A stretch of 64,000 bases of DNA from Seohaeicola saemankumensis. Lineage in GTDB: Bacteria > Pseudomonadota > Alphaproteobacteria > Rhodobacterales > Rhodobacteraceae. The stretch lies in contig NZ_JAIUZI010000017.1 in the NCBI RefSeq assembly GCF_020171285.1, positions 1-64,000 of the forward strand, in the 5' to 3' direction. Position numbers and translations under genes: made by a program. The notes under the pieces were generated by a model. It saw nothing but the letters and a program-made list of their open reading frames with translations, had not been told where the DNA came from and ran no database searches. Shown piece by piece: positions 1 to 7,839 of this stretch (the stretch's first letter is position 1; each line of letters starts with the position of its first letter).

Positions 1-289
1 CGACAACCCGGCGGGTGTTGAAACTGCCGCCGTCGCGGTCGCGGCTGACCTGGTACAGCACCGGCTGCGCCGAGTCGCCGGCGCGAATGAAATAGGCATG
101 CAGCGAATGCGGCATCCGCCCCTCCGGCACCGTCTGCGCCGCCGCCATCAGCGCCTGCCCGATGATCTGCCCGCCAAAGGCGCGCCCCTTGCCACCGGGC
201 GTCGCCATGCCCCGGTAATAGTTACAATCCAGACATTCCACTGTCAGAAGTTGTACAAAACGGTCAAAAACCGTGTTCTGCGCGGTCAT
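1..289 (-). CDS. tesB: Acyl-CoA thioesterase II (TesB-like), 3' part missing
   Basis: This is the N-terminal 96 residues of a TesB-type double-hotdog thioesterase, which hydrolyses acyl-CoA to free acid and CoA. The visible translation begins MTAQNTVFDRFVQLL and contains GGKGRAFGGQIIGQAL, HSLHAYFIRAGD and DGGSFNTRRV, all typical of the first hotdog domain. The ATG overlaps the TGA of the upstream ABC ATPase as ATGA, so it is probably translationally coupled as the last gene seen of the peptide-transporter operon. The rest of the gene lies beyond the left edge. The family call is strong; the physiological substrate is unknown. Confidence 0.88.
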   Translation of the reverse strand, partial: MTAQNTVFDRFVQLLTVECLDCNYYRGMATPGGKGRAFGGQIIGQALMAAAQTVPEGRMPHSLHAYFIRAGDSAQPVLYQVSRDRDGGSFNTRRVV

Positions 290-1260
290 ATCAGCGGGTG
301 ATGGCAAGCCACGGAATGTCCGGGTGCCAGCTCCTTGGGTTGCGGTGTTTCGGCCGCGCACAGATCCGTCGCCATCGGACAACGGGTCCGGAACCGGCAC
401 CCCGAGGGCGGGTTGATCGGCGACGGCAACTCTCCCGGCACCAGCTCCAGCGCCTTGCGCGGCGCATCCGGGTCCGGTTCGGGAACCGCGTTGATCAGCG
501 TGCGGGTATAGGGATGCGCCGGTTTGCGATAGATCGTGGTGGCGTCCGCCATCTCGCAGAGCATGCCCAGATACATCACCGCAACCGTGTCCGAGACGTG
601 TTTGACCACGGCCAGATCATGGCTGATGAACAGCATCGTCAACCCGAATTCCGCTTTCAAATCTTCAAGCAAATTAAGGGTTTGCGCCTGAACCGACACA
701 TCCAGCGCCGACACCGCCTCGTCACAGACCAGCAGGTCCGGTCGCAGGATCAGCGCCCGCGCGATGGATATCCGCTGGCACTGGCCGCCCGAAAATTCAT
801 GCGGCCTGCGCGAGATCGCCTGCTCACCGTTCAGCCCGACCTTGTCCAGCATGGCGATGATGCGGGCGTCGCGCTCTTCCGGGCTTTCCTGTTCGCCGGC
901 GATTTCCAGCGGCGCCGACAGGATTTCGCGCACCGTCTGACGCGGGTTGAGCGAGGCGATGGGATCCTGAAAGATCATCTGGAACCGCCGCCGCGCCTGT
1001 TGCAGCGCCTTGCCTTTCAACCCGGTCAGCTCTTGCCCGTCCAGCGTCACCCGTCCGCCCGTGGGCGGCGGCAACTGCATCACCGCCCGCGCCGCCGAGG
1101 ATTTGCCACAGCCGGATTCTCCGACCAATCCCAATGTCTTACCCTGTTCCACCGAAACCGTCAGACCGCTGACGGCGTGGACCTTGGCTTTGCGGCTGAG
1201 GGGGTATTCGACCACCAGGTCTTCGATGCTCAGAAAGGGTTCCGTCATGACATCCTTCAT
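286..1260 (-). CDS. Peptide ABC transporter ATPase (DppF/OppF type)
   Basis: This 324-residue cytoplasmic ATPase should energise import through the two permeases encoded upstream. It has a Walker A motif GESGCGKSS near residue 50, the ABC signature FSGGQCQRISIARAL, Walker B LLVCDEAVSALDV and the H-loop ISHDLAVV. The C-terminal cysteine-bearing stretch GCRFRTRCPMA is the oligopeptide-transporter extension. The ATG at 1260 has GGAGG seven bases upstream and overlaps the TGA of the preceding ATPase (ATGA). Because it overlaps tesB in the same way downstream, the last three genes form a tightly coupled unit. Substrate class is inferred from the family only. Confidence 0.93.
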   Translation of the reverse strand: MKDVMTEPFLSIEDLVVEYPLSRKAKVHAVSGLTVSVEQGKTLGLVGESGCGKSSAARAVMQLPPPTGGRVTLDGQELTGLKGKALQQARRRFQMIFQDPIASLNPRQTVREILSAPLEIAGEQESPEERDARIIAMLDKVGLNGEQAISRRPHEFSGGQCQRISIARALILRPDLLVCDEAVSALDVSVQAQTLNLLEDLKAEFGLTMLFISHDLAVVKHVSDTVAVMYLGMLCEMADATTIYRKPAHPYTRTLINAVPEPDPDAPRKALELVPGELPSPINPPSGCRFRTRCPMATDLCAAETPQPKELAPGHSVACHHPLI

Positions 1261-2243
1261 GCCACGGCCTCCACTTGCAGGGGTGTGTGACAGGCGAACC
1301 TGTGCCGCTCGTCACCCTCCAGCGCCGGCATAACGCCCTGGCAGGGGTCGCTTGCAAATTTACAGCGGGGCGCAAAGGCGCACCCCGCCGGCGGGTGGAT
1401 CAGATCGGGTGGCCGCCCGCCAATTGCATCCAACCGCCGGTGCGGCCCGTCGGTGATCCGCGGGATCGAGCTGAGCAGCGCGGCGGTATAGGGCATCCGG
1501 GTCCGCTGAAACAGTTCGCGCACCGGGGCCTGTTCGACAATCCGGCCCGCATACATCACCGCAACATCGTCGCACCGCACCGCCACGACACCCATGTCGT
1601 GGGTAATCAGGATCATCGCCATGTTGCGTTCCCGCACCTGCCGTTGCAGCAGATCGAGGATTTCGGCCTGCACCGTCACGTCCAGCGCGGTTGTCGGTTC
1701 GTCTGCGATCAACAGGTCCGGTTCGCAGGAAATCGCGATGGCAATCGCCACCCGCTGCCGCATCCCGCCCGACAGCTGGTGCGGGAACTGATCGACGCGG
1801 GTTTCTGGCTGCGGCAACCCCACCGAACGCAGCAACTCGATCGCCCGCGCCCGTGCTGCGCGTTTCGGCATGCCCAGGTGATGGCGCAGGCCCTCGATCA
1901 GCTGCGCACCCACTGTCAGCGTGGGGTTCAGCGCGGTCATAGGATCCTGAAAAACAGTGGAAACCTCGCGACCTCGTATGGGGCGCAATTCGCGTTCCGA
2001 CAGAGCGGTCAGGTCGCGCCCGTTCAGATGCACCGACGACCCCGGCCCGGTCTGCGCCGCACGCGGCAACAGACCCATGATCGACCGCGCCAGAACCGAC
2101 TTGCCCGATCCGCTTTCGCCGACAACACCCAGGGTCCGGCCCCGCTCCAGCGTCAGGTTGACGCCGTTCACGGCCTGCAGCATTCCGCGCTTGGTCGGAA
2201 AGGCAGTCCGCTGGTTGACGACATCGAGAATGATCTCTCCCAT
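1257..2243 (-). CDS. Peptide ABC transporter ATPase (DppD/OppD type)
   Basis: This is the first of two ATPases of a dipeptide/oligopeptide/nickel-family importer, 328 residues long. Motifs seen are Walker A GESGSGKSVLARS (about residue 45), signature LSGGMRQRVAIAIAI, Walker B LLIADEPTTALDV and H-loop ITHDMGVV. The C-terminal GCAFAPRCKFASDPC is the usual oligo_HPY cysteine motif. It pairs with the next gene as a heterodimer, as is usual when two distinct ATPase genes are present. It starts 14 bases after the upstream permease stop and ends in a 4-base overlap with the second ATPase. Confidence 0.93.
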   Translation of the reverse strand: MGEIILDVVNQRTAFPTKRGMLQAVNGVNLTLERGRTLGVVGESGSGKSVLARSIMGLLPRAAQTGPGSSVHLNGRDLTALSERELRPIRGREVSTVFQDPMTALNPTLTVGAQLIEGLRHHLGMPKRAARARAIELLRSVGLPQPETRVDQFPHQLSGGMRQRVAIAIAISCEPDLLIADEPTTALDVTVQAEILDLLQRQVRERNMAMILITHDMGVVAVRCDDVAVMYAGRIVEQAPVRELFQRTRMPYTAALLSSIPRITDGPHRRLDAIGGRPPDLIHPPAGCAFAPRCKFASDPCQGVMPALEGDERHRFACHTPLQVEAVA

Positions 2244-2257
2244 TTCCCTGCCCTTTC

Positions 2258-3178
2258 TCAGATTGCGCCTTCGCGCACGTCAGACATGCGCCGGCGGATG
2301 GTGTCGCCCACCAGATTGAAGCTGAGCACCGTCAGGAACATGACGGCGGTCGGAATCAGCGCGATATGAGGCGAACTTTCCAGATGTTCGCGTCCCTCGG
2401 CGATGATGCCGCCCCAGCTGGGCGTCGGCGCCTTGACCGAAAGGCCCAGGAACGACAGCGCACCCTCGACCACGATGGCGATGGGAATGTCGATCAGAAC
2501 AAAGGCGATCAGCGGCCAGATCACGTTTGGCAGGATCTCTTTCACCAGAATGCGCCGGTCCGACGCCCCCATTGCGCGCGCCGCCAGCACAAATTCGCGG
2601 CCTGCATATTTCATCGTTGCCGCCCGCGTGATCCGCGCGGCGGTGGGAATGAACAGCAGACCCAGCGACAAGCAAACCATGAACAGGCTGCCCCCGAAAA
2701 CAACAGCGAACAGCAGCAGGATCACCAGACCGGGTATGGCCAGCCAGGTGTCGATGGCAATACCGACGACATCGTCGATCCATCCCCGGTAGTACCCGGC
2801 GGCCATGCCGAGGATCAGGCCGAGACCCACCCCGATGGCCGGCGCGGCGAACCCGACCGTCAGCGACACCCGTCCGCCATAGATCACCCGGCTAAACAGG
2901 TCGCGCCCTAGGTGGTCGGTGCCCAGCAGGTGCCCGTCGGCCGCCCCAGGCGCGGCCTTCAGCGCCATAAAGTCCATCTCGTCAGCCGGCAGCAAGCCCA
3001 GCAGCGGCGCAAAAAGCGCCAGCGCGATCACGATGCACAGCCAGATGATCGGCAGCCACATGAACGGTCCCATGCGGTTGCGCTTTTCAAAGGCCGCGAT
3101 GGCCGCGGCATTGGCGTCCTGCGTGGCCGCCTCTGACTGTGACGCGGCGGATTTGGTATGAGCGGCGATATCAGCCAT
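2258..3178 (-). CDS. Peptide ABC transporter permease (DppC type)
   Basis: This 306-residue inner-membrane permease of the DppC family has an N-terminal cytoplasmic segment, a first membrane span near residues 40-60 and the conserved LGTDHLGRDLFSRVIYGGRVSL stretch just after it. A transmembrane domain with the EAA loop (ARAMGASDRRILVKEILPN) follows. A longer reading frame exists upstream, but I chose the ATG at 3178 (MADIAAHTKS). It overlaps the upstream permease by only 8 bases, and the extra 33 residues would be read out of that gene. It works with the DppB-type partner to form the channel. Confidence 0.92.
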   Translation of the reverse strand: MADIAAHTKSAASQSEAATQDANAAAIAAFEKRNRMGPFMWLPIIWLCIVIALALFAPLLGLLPADEMDFMALKAAPGAADGHLLGTDHLGRDLFSRVIYGGRVSLTVGFAAPAIGVGLGLILGMAAGYYRGWIDDVVGIAIDTWLAIPGLVILLLFAVVFGGSLFMVCLSLGLLFIPTAARITRAATMKYAGREFVLAARAMGASDRRILVKEILPNVIWPLIAFVLIDIPIAIVVEGALSFLGLSVKAPTPSWGGIIAEGREHLESSPHIALIPTAVMFLTVLSFNLVGDTIRRRMSDVREGAI

Positions 3179-4127
3179 GCGCCTTGCCTCCCTGACGGAC
3201 GCGGGGATCAAGCCAGGCATAGGCGATATCCACCGCGAAATTGACCAGCACAAAGGCCAGCGCAAAGAACGTGACACAGCCCTGAATCACAATGAAATCG
3301 CGGGTATAGACCGCGTGGATCAGCAACCGGCCCACGCCGGGGATGCCAAAGATCTGTTCGATGATGATCGTTCCCCCCATCAAACGGGCCACCTGCAGAC
3401 CCAGGATCGTCAGCATGGTGAAACTGGACGGGCGCAGGGCGTGCCCCCACAGAATCCGCGCGTTCGACATGCCCTTGGCACGGGCCAGCGAAATGTAGTC
3501 CTCTTGCAGGACACCGATCATCTCGGCCCGCAAGGTGCGCATCAGCACGGTCCATTCCACCAGCGCAAGGCTGAGCGCGGGCAGGATCATCGGTTTCAGG
3601 TTGGCCCATAGCCCGGCGCTGAGCGGCTCGTAACCGGTGGCGGGCAGCCAGCCCAGGGTGAGCGAGAAAAAATAGATCAGCAGCAAGCCGGTCATGAAAG
3701 ACGGCATCGACACCGAGGCAAAGGCAACGCCGGCAATGATCCGGTCCGCCCGGCTGTCGGGGCGGTAGGCGCTGATCATGCCCATCGGCACCGCCAGCGC
3801 CAGCGCCATGACCTGTGCCAGCAGCATCAGCTCGATCGAGACGGGAAAGCGTTGGGTGATGGCGTGCCAGACGTCCTCTTCGTTGATGAAGGAGCGACCC
3901 CAATCACCGGTGAACACGCCCCCGACCCACTCAAGATAACGGATCGGAAGCGGACGGTTCAGCCCGATTTCCTCGCGGATCTCGGCGACCTCGGCCTCGG
4001 AGGCATCCATCCCGGCCATTTCATAGGCGACATCGCCGGGCAGGACGTTCACCAGAATGAACGTGACAAAGGTAACGGCGGCCATGACGATGACGAGTCG
4101 CTGGAACCGGCGCAGAAGAAAGCGCAT
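3171..4127 (-). CDS. Peptide ABC transporter permease (DppB type)
   Basis: This 318-residue permease starts MRFLLRRFQRLVIVM, the typical DppB N-terminal membrane span, followed by the family's NVLPGD motif. It contains the EAA-loop sequence ARAKGMSNARILWGHALRPS and about six membrane segments. It sits 86 bases downstream of the binding-protein gene and overlaps the DppC-type gene, so B and C are made together. Family assignment is secure. The transported solute (di- or oligopeptide, or another solute of this cluster) cannot be read from the sequence. Confidence 0.93.
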   Translation of the reverse strand: MRFLLRRFQRLVIVMAAVTFVTFILVNVLPGDVAYEMAGMDASEAEVAEIREEIGLNRPLPIRYLEWVGGVFTGDWGRSFINEEDVWHAITQRFPVSIELMLLAQVMALALAVPMGMISAYRPDSRADRIIAGVAFASVSMPSFMTGLLLIYFFSLTLGWLPATGYEPLSAGLWANLKPMILPALSLALVEWTVLMRTLRAEMIGVLQEDYISLARAKGMSNARILWGHALRPSSFTMLTILGLQVARLMGGTIIIEQIFGIPGVGRLLIHAVYTRDFIVIQGCVTFFALAFVLVNFAVDIAYAWLDPRVRQGGKAHG

Positions 4128-4161
4128 TTGCTTCCCCTTCTTCTTCGAAGTTTTAAGTGCG

Positions 4162-4192
4162 GTCGCGGCGACGGAAATTCCGCCACCGCGAC
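4162..4192 (-). promoter_or_regulatory. GC-rich intercistronic hairpin between binding protein and permeases
   Basis: The 31 bases form an almost perfect inverted repeat: outer arms GTCGCGG/CCGCGAC, inner core CGGAAATTCCG, two mismatched pairs in between. It lies in the 86-base gap after the binding-protein stop codon. No U-run follows on the transcribed strand, so a stabilising or attenuating hairpin that keeps the binding protein in excess over the membrane subunits is more likely than a full terminator. That role is inference. Confidence 0.55.
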
Positions 4193-4213
4193 ACTGCGTT
4201 TCTGGCTGTCAGA

Positions 4214-5785
4214 TCAGCCGTCGATCCAGGCGCGCGACACGTCGACAACGCCGCGATAGGGATTGGGCACACCTTTGACCTTGGGGCTGGTAAAGGCATG
4301 GTACCGCCCGCCGCCACGATACAGGATACCACCGTCCTGGTTCATTTTCTCGACCATCTGGCATTGCTTCTCCAGACGGTCCTCCATGGTCAGCGCCGAC
4401 CGCATGGAATCCGCCAACGCGTCCAGTTCCGGATCATTGAACCCGGTCAGGTTGTAGGAGCTGCCGATCTTGACATAGGCATAGAGCTGCGGGCCCATGT
4501 CGGCCCCGTCGGCAATCCGCCAGCCGGAGATGTCGAAGTCGTTGGTGAACACCCGCTTGACCAGCGTCGACTGGTCGACCGGCTGCAGCTCGATCGGGAT
4601 CCCGGCCGCCTTGGCGGTCTGCTGATAGATCTCGCCCAGTTCACGACCCCGCGGGGTGGCGGTGTGAATCATCACGATGTTGGGCACTTCGGACTTGCCG
4701 GTTTCCGCAAGATACTGCGCGACCAGTTCCTTGGCCTTGCCGATGTCAAAGGCGCGATAGCCGGCCGGGCCACAATCCTTGGCGGTGCCCAGCGGGTGGG
4801 TGACCGACGGGCGGGTATTCTGCCACGAAATCTGCACCAGCGCGTCCTGATTCCACGCATGGGCCAGCGCCGCACGCAATGCGGCGTTGTTCAGCGGCTC
4901 CTTCTTGCCGTTCAACATCACGGTCGCGGCCCCTGCCCCTTCGGAGCTGAGCGTGGTGATGCTGCTGTCTTTCTTGGCTTCGACAATGGTCGGCCCACGG
5001 TCGGTCCAGATCACGTCCACCTCGCCGGATTTCAACGAGGCAAAGCGGGTTTGGTTGTCGGGCAGAATGCGGAAGGTGATCTTGTCCAAATTGATCTGGT
5101 CGGCATCACGGTAACCGTCCCATTTTTCCACAACGATCCGGTCGCCAGACGCCCATTCGACAAATTTGAACGGCCCGGTGCCGATTGGGTTACGGTTCTG
5201 CGCGTCGGCCGCAACATGTTCACTGGGCGGGATCGGGCCGCTCATGGATGTGGTCGCCAGATAGGGCAGCAATGCCTGCCAGGGATGATCGAGGTGGAAT
5301 TCGACGGTCAGCGGATCCACCGCCACGACGTTGTTGATGGATGAGATGAAGGTGCGCGAACGGGATTTGTTCGCGGGATCCAGAATGCGGTTGTAATGCG
5401 CGGCCACATCTTCGGCATCGAAATCGCTGCCATCATGGAACTTCACGCCTTCCATAAGCTTGAACGTCCAGACGGTCTGATCCTCGGAAGCCTCCCAGCT
5501 GGTTGCCAGCCTGGGGCCGGGGGTATTGGTCGCCGGATCCCAGGACAATAGCGGCTCCTGGATCACCCGCATCACGGTTTCACCGGTTTGGCCCAGCACA
5601 CCGCCGGAAATGGTGTCAAAGCCCCGCACATCGGTTTCGATCGCGACGACGAGCTCGCCGCCCTTTTTTGGCGTTTCGGCCTGCGCGACACCTGTTGTCA
5701 ACGCAAGCGAACAGGCTAGGGCAGCACCGCCCGCAAGACTGCGCCAGCCCGTTGAAAGGGCGCGCGTCCCGTCTGTCTTGATCAT
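4214..5785 (-). CDS. ABC transporter periplasmic solute-binding protein, family 5
   Basis: This 523-residue exported protein has a Sec-type signal peptide ending near residue 36 (GVAQA before ETPKKGG). The mature part has hallmarks of family-5 peptide/nickel-binding proteins: PKKGGELVVAIETDVRGFD at the N terminus, then WTFKLMEGVKFHDGSDFDAEDV and a central NPIGTGPFKFVEW. It is the first gene of the operon and delivers substrate to the permeases encoded next. Its ATG follows a GGAGGAGAC ribosome-binding site. Members of this family bind peptides, opines, glutathione or nickel, so the ligand is undetermined. Confidence 0.94.
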   Translation of the reverse strand: MIKTDGTRALSTGWRSLAGGAALACSLALTTGVAQAETPKKGGELVVAIETDVRGFDTISGGVLGQTGETVMRVIQEPLLSWDPATNTPGPRLATSWEASEDQTVWTFKLMEGVKFHDGSDFDAEDVAAHYNRILDPANKSRSRTFISSINNVVAVDPLTVEFHLDHPWQALLPYLATTSMSGPIPPSEHVAADAQNRNPIGTGPFKFVEWASGDRIVVEKWDGYRDADQINLDKITFRILPDNQTRFASLKSGEVDVIWTDRGPTIVEAKKDSSITTLSSEGAGAATVMLNGKKEPLNNAALRAALAHAWNQDALVQISWQNTRPSVTHPLGTAKDCGPAGYRAFDIGKAKELVAQYLAETGKSEVPNIVMIHTATPRGRELGEIYQQTAKAAGIPIELQPVDQSTLVKRVFTNDFDISGWRIADGADMGPQLYAYVKIGSSYNLTGFNDPELDALADSMRSALTMEDRLEKQCQMVEKMNQDGGILYRGGGRYHAFTSPKVKGVPNPYRGVVDVSRAWIDG

Positions 5786-6002
5786 AGTGTCTCCTCCCAG
5801 AGTTATCGATTCCGCCGTTGGCGGTGAGGAGTATCTTAACTTACTCTCCGTTCAAATAAATACCCTATCTTCGAATTTGATCGTCATGACGCCGAAATGT
5901 GTTGACTGGCAACGTGCCGACACATGGATTTATTTGAATGCAAATGAAGTCAGCATGCAGCGCCTGACCCGTCGGTCAATAGCGCCGTCGCCCCCGTTCA
6001 GG
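5786..6002. promoter_or_regulatory. Intergenic region holding the transporter operon promoter
   Basis: These 217 bases separate the transporter operon from the end of the replication gene; both are read leftwards. The segment is AT-richer than its surroundings and has an 11-base inverted repeat, TTCAAATAAAT at 5851-5861 and ATTTATTTGAA at 5928-5938, 66 bases apart. I see no convincing -35/-10 pair and no gene. Confidence 0.4.
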
Positions 6003-7271
6003 TCAGTCCGCCACGATAAAGGCAGCCGGCTCAAGCTCTTCCCAGAACGCAAAGATCGCAGCGGCGTTCAGTGCAGAGTTCCATCCGTGGGCCCGGAACT
6101 CTGCCCGTTCAAGATCATCCTTCAGCGAGGCCAGGAACAATCGCCGGTCTGCGTCGCGTTGCGTCGGGTTTCGCCGCGAAACCAGATCCGCCACGACTTC
6201 AAACTTGCGTTTGCGCTCTGCCCTTTCGGCCTGCCGCTGCGCAAACCCCGCGTCTTCCTCGGCCAGGCGCGCCTGCCTGCGAGAGGCTTTATCTAGCGCC
6301 TCCGCGCTTGGTTCGGGGGCCGGATCCGCCGCATCCGCGCGGTAATCGTCGCGCAGCGCCACAGTCAGGTATCCGGCAGTTGATTTGACGTCCCCCTGCG
6401 CCCGCACATAGGCCAGCTTCTCGGACACATACTCGGCCCCGTGCTCGGTGATCCATTGCCGCGCAAGCCGGTCGGAGACCCCCTGCCCGATCAGATCCTT
6501 GTAGACCGGCAGGTTGCGCAACCCTTCGCTGTCGTCGATCTGGAACATTGCCATCTGGGGGTTTTCCTTGATCACGAACCGAATGTCGGTGACCGCCCTG
6601 CCCTTCTTGCGGAACTCCGGCGTGATCTCGATGTCGGAACTTTTGTTGACCTCAGCAACCGCTGGTTTGATGATCTTGGCGTTAAGGTGCTTGAAGCTCT
6701 CGTAATAGCTGGACCCATCCACGCCCATCAGCTTGCGAAAGACATCCAGCGTCCACCAGCCCGTCGACCCGGTCCGGACAAAGCGATAGCAGTTTTCATA
6801 AAGCGCCAGCCCGTGGCCGGAGCTGAAGTTGCGCTGGATGTGCACATTGATCAACGCATAGATCTTGGGATCGTGCAGTTTTTGCGCCAGCGCCGGAGAA
6901 TAGGCGTATTCGCAGACCCCGGCCTTGAGACGGGCAAAGCTGAGCAGCGAACTGACCCCCCATTCCTGGCGGCCTTGTTCGTCCAGCATGTCCCATTCCG
7001 CGACGGTTTCGGCCAGCGCCCGCAGGCTGGCCCGCAGAGTGTCGAAGTCATTCGAGTTGTATCCCACCATCATCGCCAGCGTCCGCGCATCGATGGTGTG
7101 GGTCTGCGCAGTGGTCAACGCATCATAGGCATTGAGCAGCAGTACGTTGGAAAGCTTTCGCTGCAGCAATGTCAGCTTGCCGCTGATATGGATCGCAGCC
7201 ACGTTTTTCTTGACCGTCTCGCGCCGCAAGGCGCCGGTCAACTGATCCAGGTTGATCTGGGCATCTGTCAT
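6003..7271 (-). CDS. repA: Plasmid replication initiator RepA (Rep_3-like, winged-helix type)
   Basis: This 422-residue protein is probably the replicase that binds the iterons in front of it and opens the origin. The stretch KLTLLQRKLSNVLLLNAYDAL near residues 32-52 resembles the start of Rep_3/RepA initiators, followed by helix-rich regions such as FRKLMGVDGSSYYESFKHL. Residues from about 320 on are charged and Arg/Glu-rich. Context is decisive: it is divergent from parAB across a 568-base region with iterons and a DnaA box, the arrangement known for RepA-type roseobacter plasmids. One copy of the shared palindrome lies inside it. The exact family could be RPA or Rep_3. Confidence 0.85.
   Translation of the reverse strand: MTDAQINLDQLTGALRRETVKKNVAAIHISGKLTLLQRKLSNVLLLNAYDALTTAQTHTIDARTLAMMVGYNSNDFDTLRASLRALAETVAEWDMLDEQGRQEWGVSSLLSFARLKAGVCEYAYSPALAQKLHDPKIYALINVHIQRNFSSGHGLALYENCYRFVRTGSTGWWTLDVFRKLMGVDGSSYYESFKHLNAKIIKPAVAEVNKSSDIEITPEFRKKGRAVTDIRFVIKENPQMAMFQIDDSEGLRNLPVYKDLIGQGVSDRLARQWITEHGAEYVSEKLAYVRAQGDVKSTAGYLTVALRDDYRADAADPAPEPSAEALDKASRRQARLAEEDAGFAQRQAERAERKRKFEVVADLVSRRNPTQRDADRRLFLASLKDDLERAEFRAHGWNSALNAAAIFAFWEELEPAAFIVAD
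6167..6183. promoter_or_regulatory. Candidate parS palindrome 1 (inside repA)
   Basis: GGTTTCGCCGCGAAACC is a perfect palindrome around a central C, with 8-base arms. The 15-base core GTTTCGCCGCGAAAC recurs exactly once in parA and once in parB. A repeated palindrome confined to a partition locus is what ParB-binding centromere sites look like. Binding is inferred. Confidence 0.6.
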
Positions 7272-7302
7272 CTTGCCGAACTGCTCTTTTTGGGCTCAGA
7301 CT

Positions 7303-7322
7303 GACACGAAAGGTACCCATCC
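7303..7322 (-). promoter_or_regulatory. Inverted iteron-like site in the repA promoter
   Basis: Read on the minus strand, this is GGATGGGTACCTTTCGTGTC, which matches the GGGTACCTT core of the iterons. It lies about 30 bases upstream of the repA start and in opposite orientation to the copy at 7357. Paired inverted iterons at a rep promoter are the classic operator for Rep autorepression. The function here is inferred. Confidence 0.6.
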
Positions 7323-7356
7323 ACAACAATTTTCAGGTTCTTTTAGGTGATCCTGT

Positions 7357-7378
7357 AACCGGGTACCTTTCCTCTCGC
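7357..7378 (+). promoter_or_regulatory. Isolated iteron copy facing the inverted site
   Basis: This 22-base copy begins AACCGGGTACCTTTCC and has the same orientation and core as the tandem iterons at 7500-7586. With the minus-strand copy at 7303-7322 it forms an inverted pair flanking the probable repA promoter. Confidence 0.6.
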
Positions 7379-7393
7379 AAGAGGCCGTCAACC

Positions 7394-7402
7394 TGTGGAT
7401 AA
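7394..7402 (-). promoter_or_regulatory. Perfect DnaA box
   Basis: TGTGGATAA on the plus strand is TTATCCACA on the minus strand, the consensus DnaA-binding 9-mer. It sits between the repA operator and the iteron array, as expected for a plasmid origin that recruits host DnaA. Confidence 0.75.
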
Positions 7403-7499
7403 CCCGGGTCAGCAAGAGGCGCGCGCCGAAAATCAGGCGTTGTTGCGCGAAAATGGGCGTTAAACAGAGTCTGATAGACGCGGAAATCAGCAGCCTGCG

Positions 7500-7586
7500 A
7501 ATCGGTTCCGCTCTTCCCGCAAATGGGTACCTTGCGCACCGGAATCGGGTACCCTTGATCCCGGAATCGGGTCCTCTTTGTCCCGT
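7500..7586 (+). repeat. Tandem iterons of the plasmid origin (four units)
   Basis: Four head-to-tail units fill this stretch: a diverged 21-base unit at 7500-7520, then 22-base units at 7521-7542, 7543-7564 and 7565-7586. All carry AATCGG(G/T)T or AAATGGGT at the left and (T/C)CCCG or CACCGG at the right; the two middle units share GGGTACC. Exact 22-base phasing, two helical turns, places them on one DNA face. They are the probable binding sites for RepA. Confidence 0.8.
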
Positions 7587-7604
7587 GTTGTGGTGCCCTG
7601 TTGT

Positions 7605-7672
7605 AGGTAAGTATATGTAATAATAACAATTTTCAGATCTAAAGTTCTTAAAGATTCTATAATATCTAAACC
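7605..7672. other. AT-rich stretch, probable DNA-unwinding element
   Basis: This 68-base segment, from GGTAAGTATATG to AATATCTAAACC, is strikingly AT-rich in a GC-rich neighbourhood and lies directly beside the iterons. This is where strand opening occurs in iteron plasmids. The rest of the gap to 7839 carries the presumed parAB promoter and no gene. Confidence 0.55.
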
Positions 7673-7839
7673 TTGTTTGCGTTCTTTTTCCAGGTTTTTT
7701 CAGACATTCCACTCGGCCAATTTCCCGTCGGCCCGCGTTTTCGCTTGGTATGAGTCACACAGCGCTGGATCGAAACCAACATGTCCGGTATTCTGTGCGA
7801 TATACGCTGTAAAGGCGAACATTACCCGAGGCATCGCAA

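Noticed and set aside
7317..7325. Second possible DnaA box overlapping the inverted iteron
   Set aside because: Only seven of nine positions match and it lies inside the presumed RepA operator.
7296..7712. Open frames of 138 and 98 codons across the origin region
   Set aside because: They run through the iterons, DnaA box and AT-rich element, have no ribosome-binding site and give no protein-like composition.
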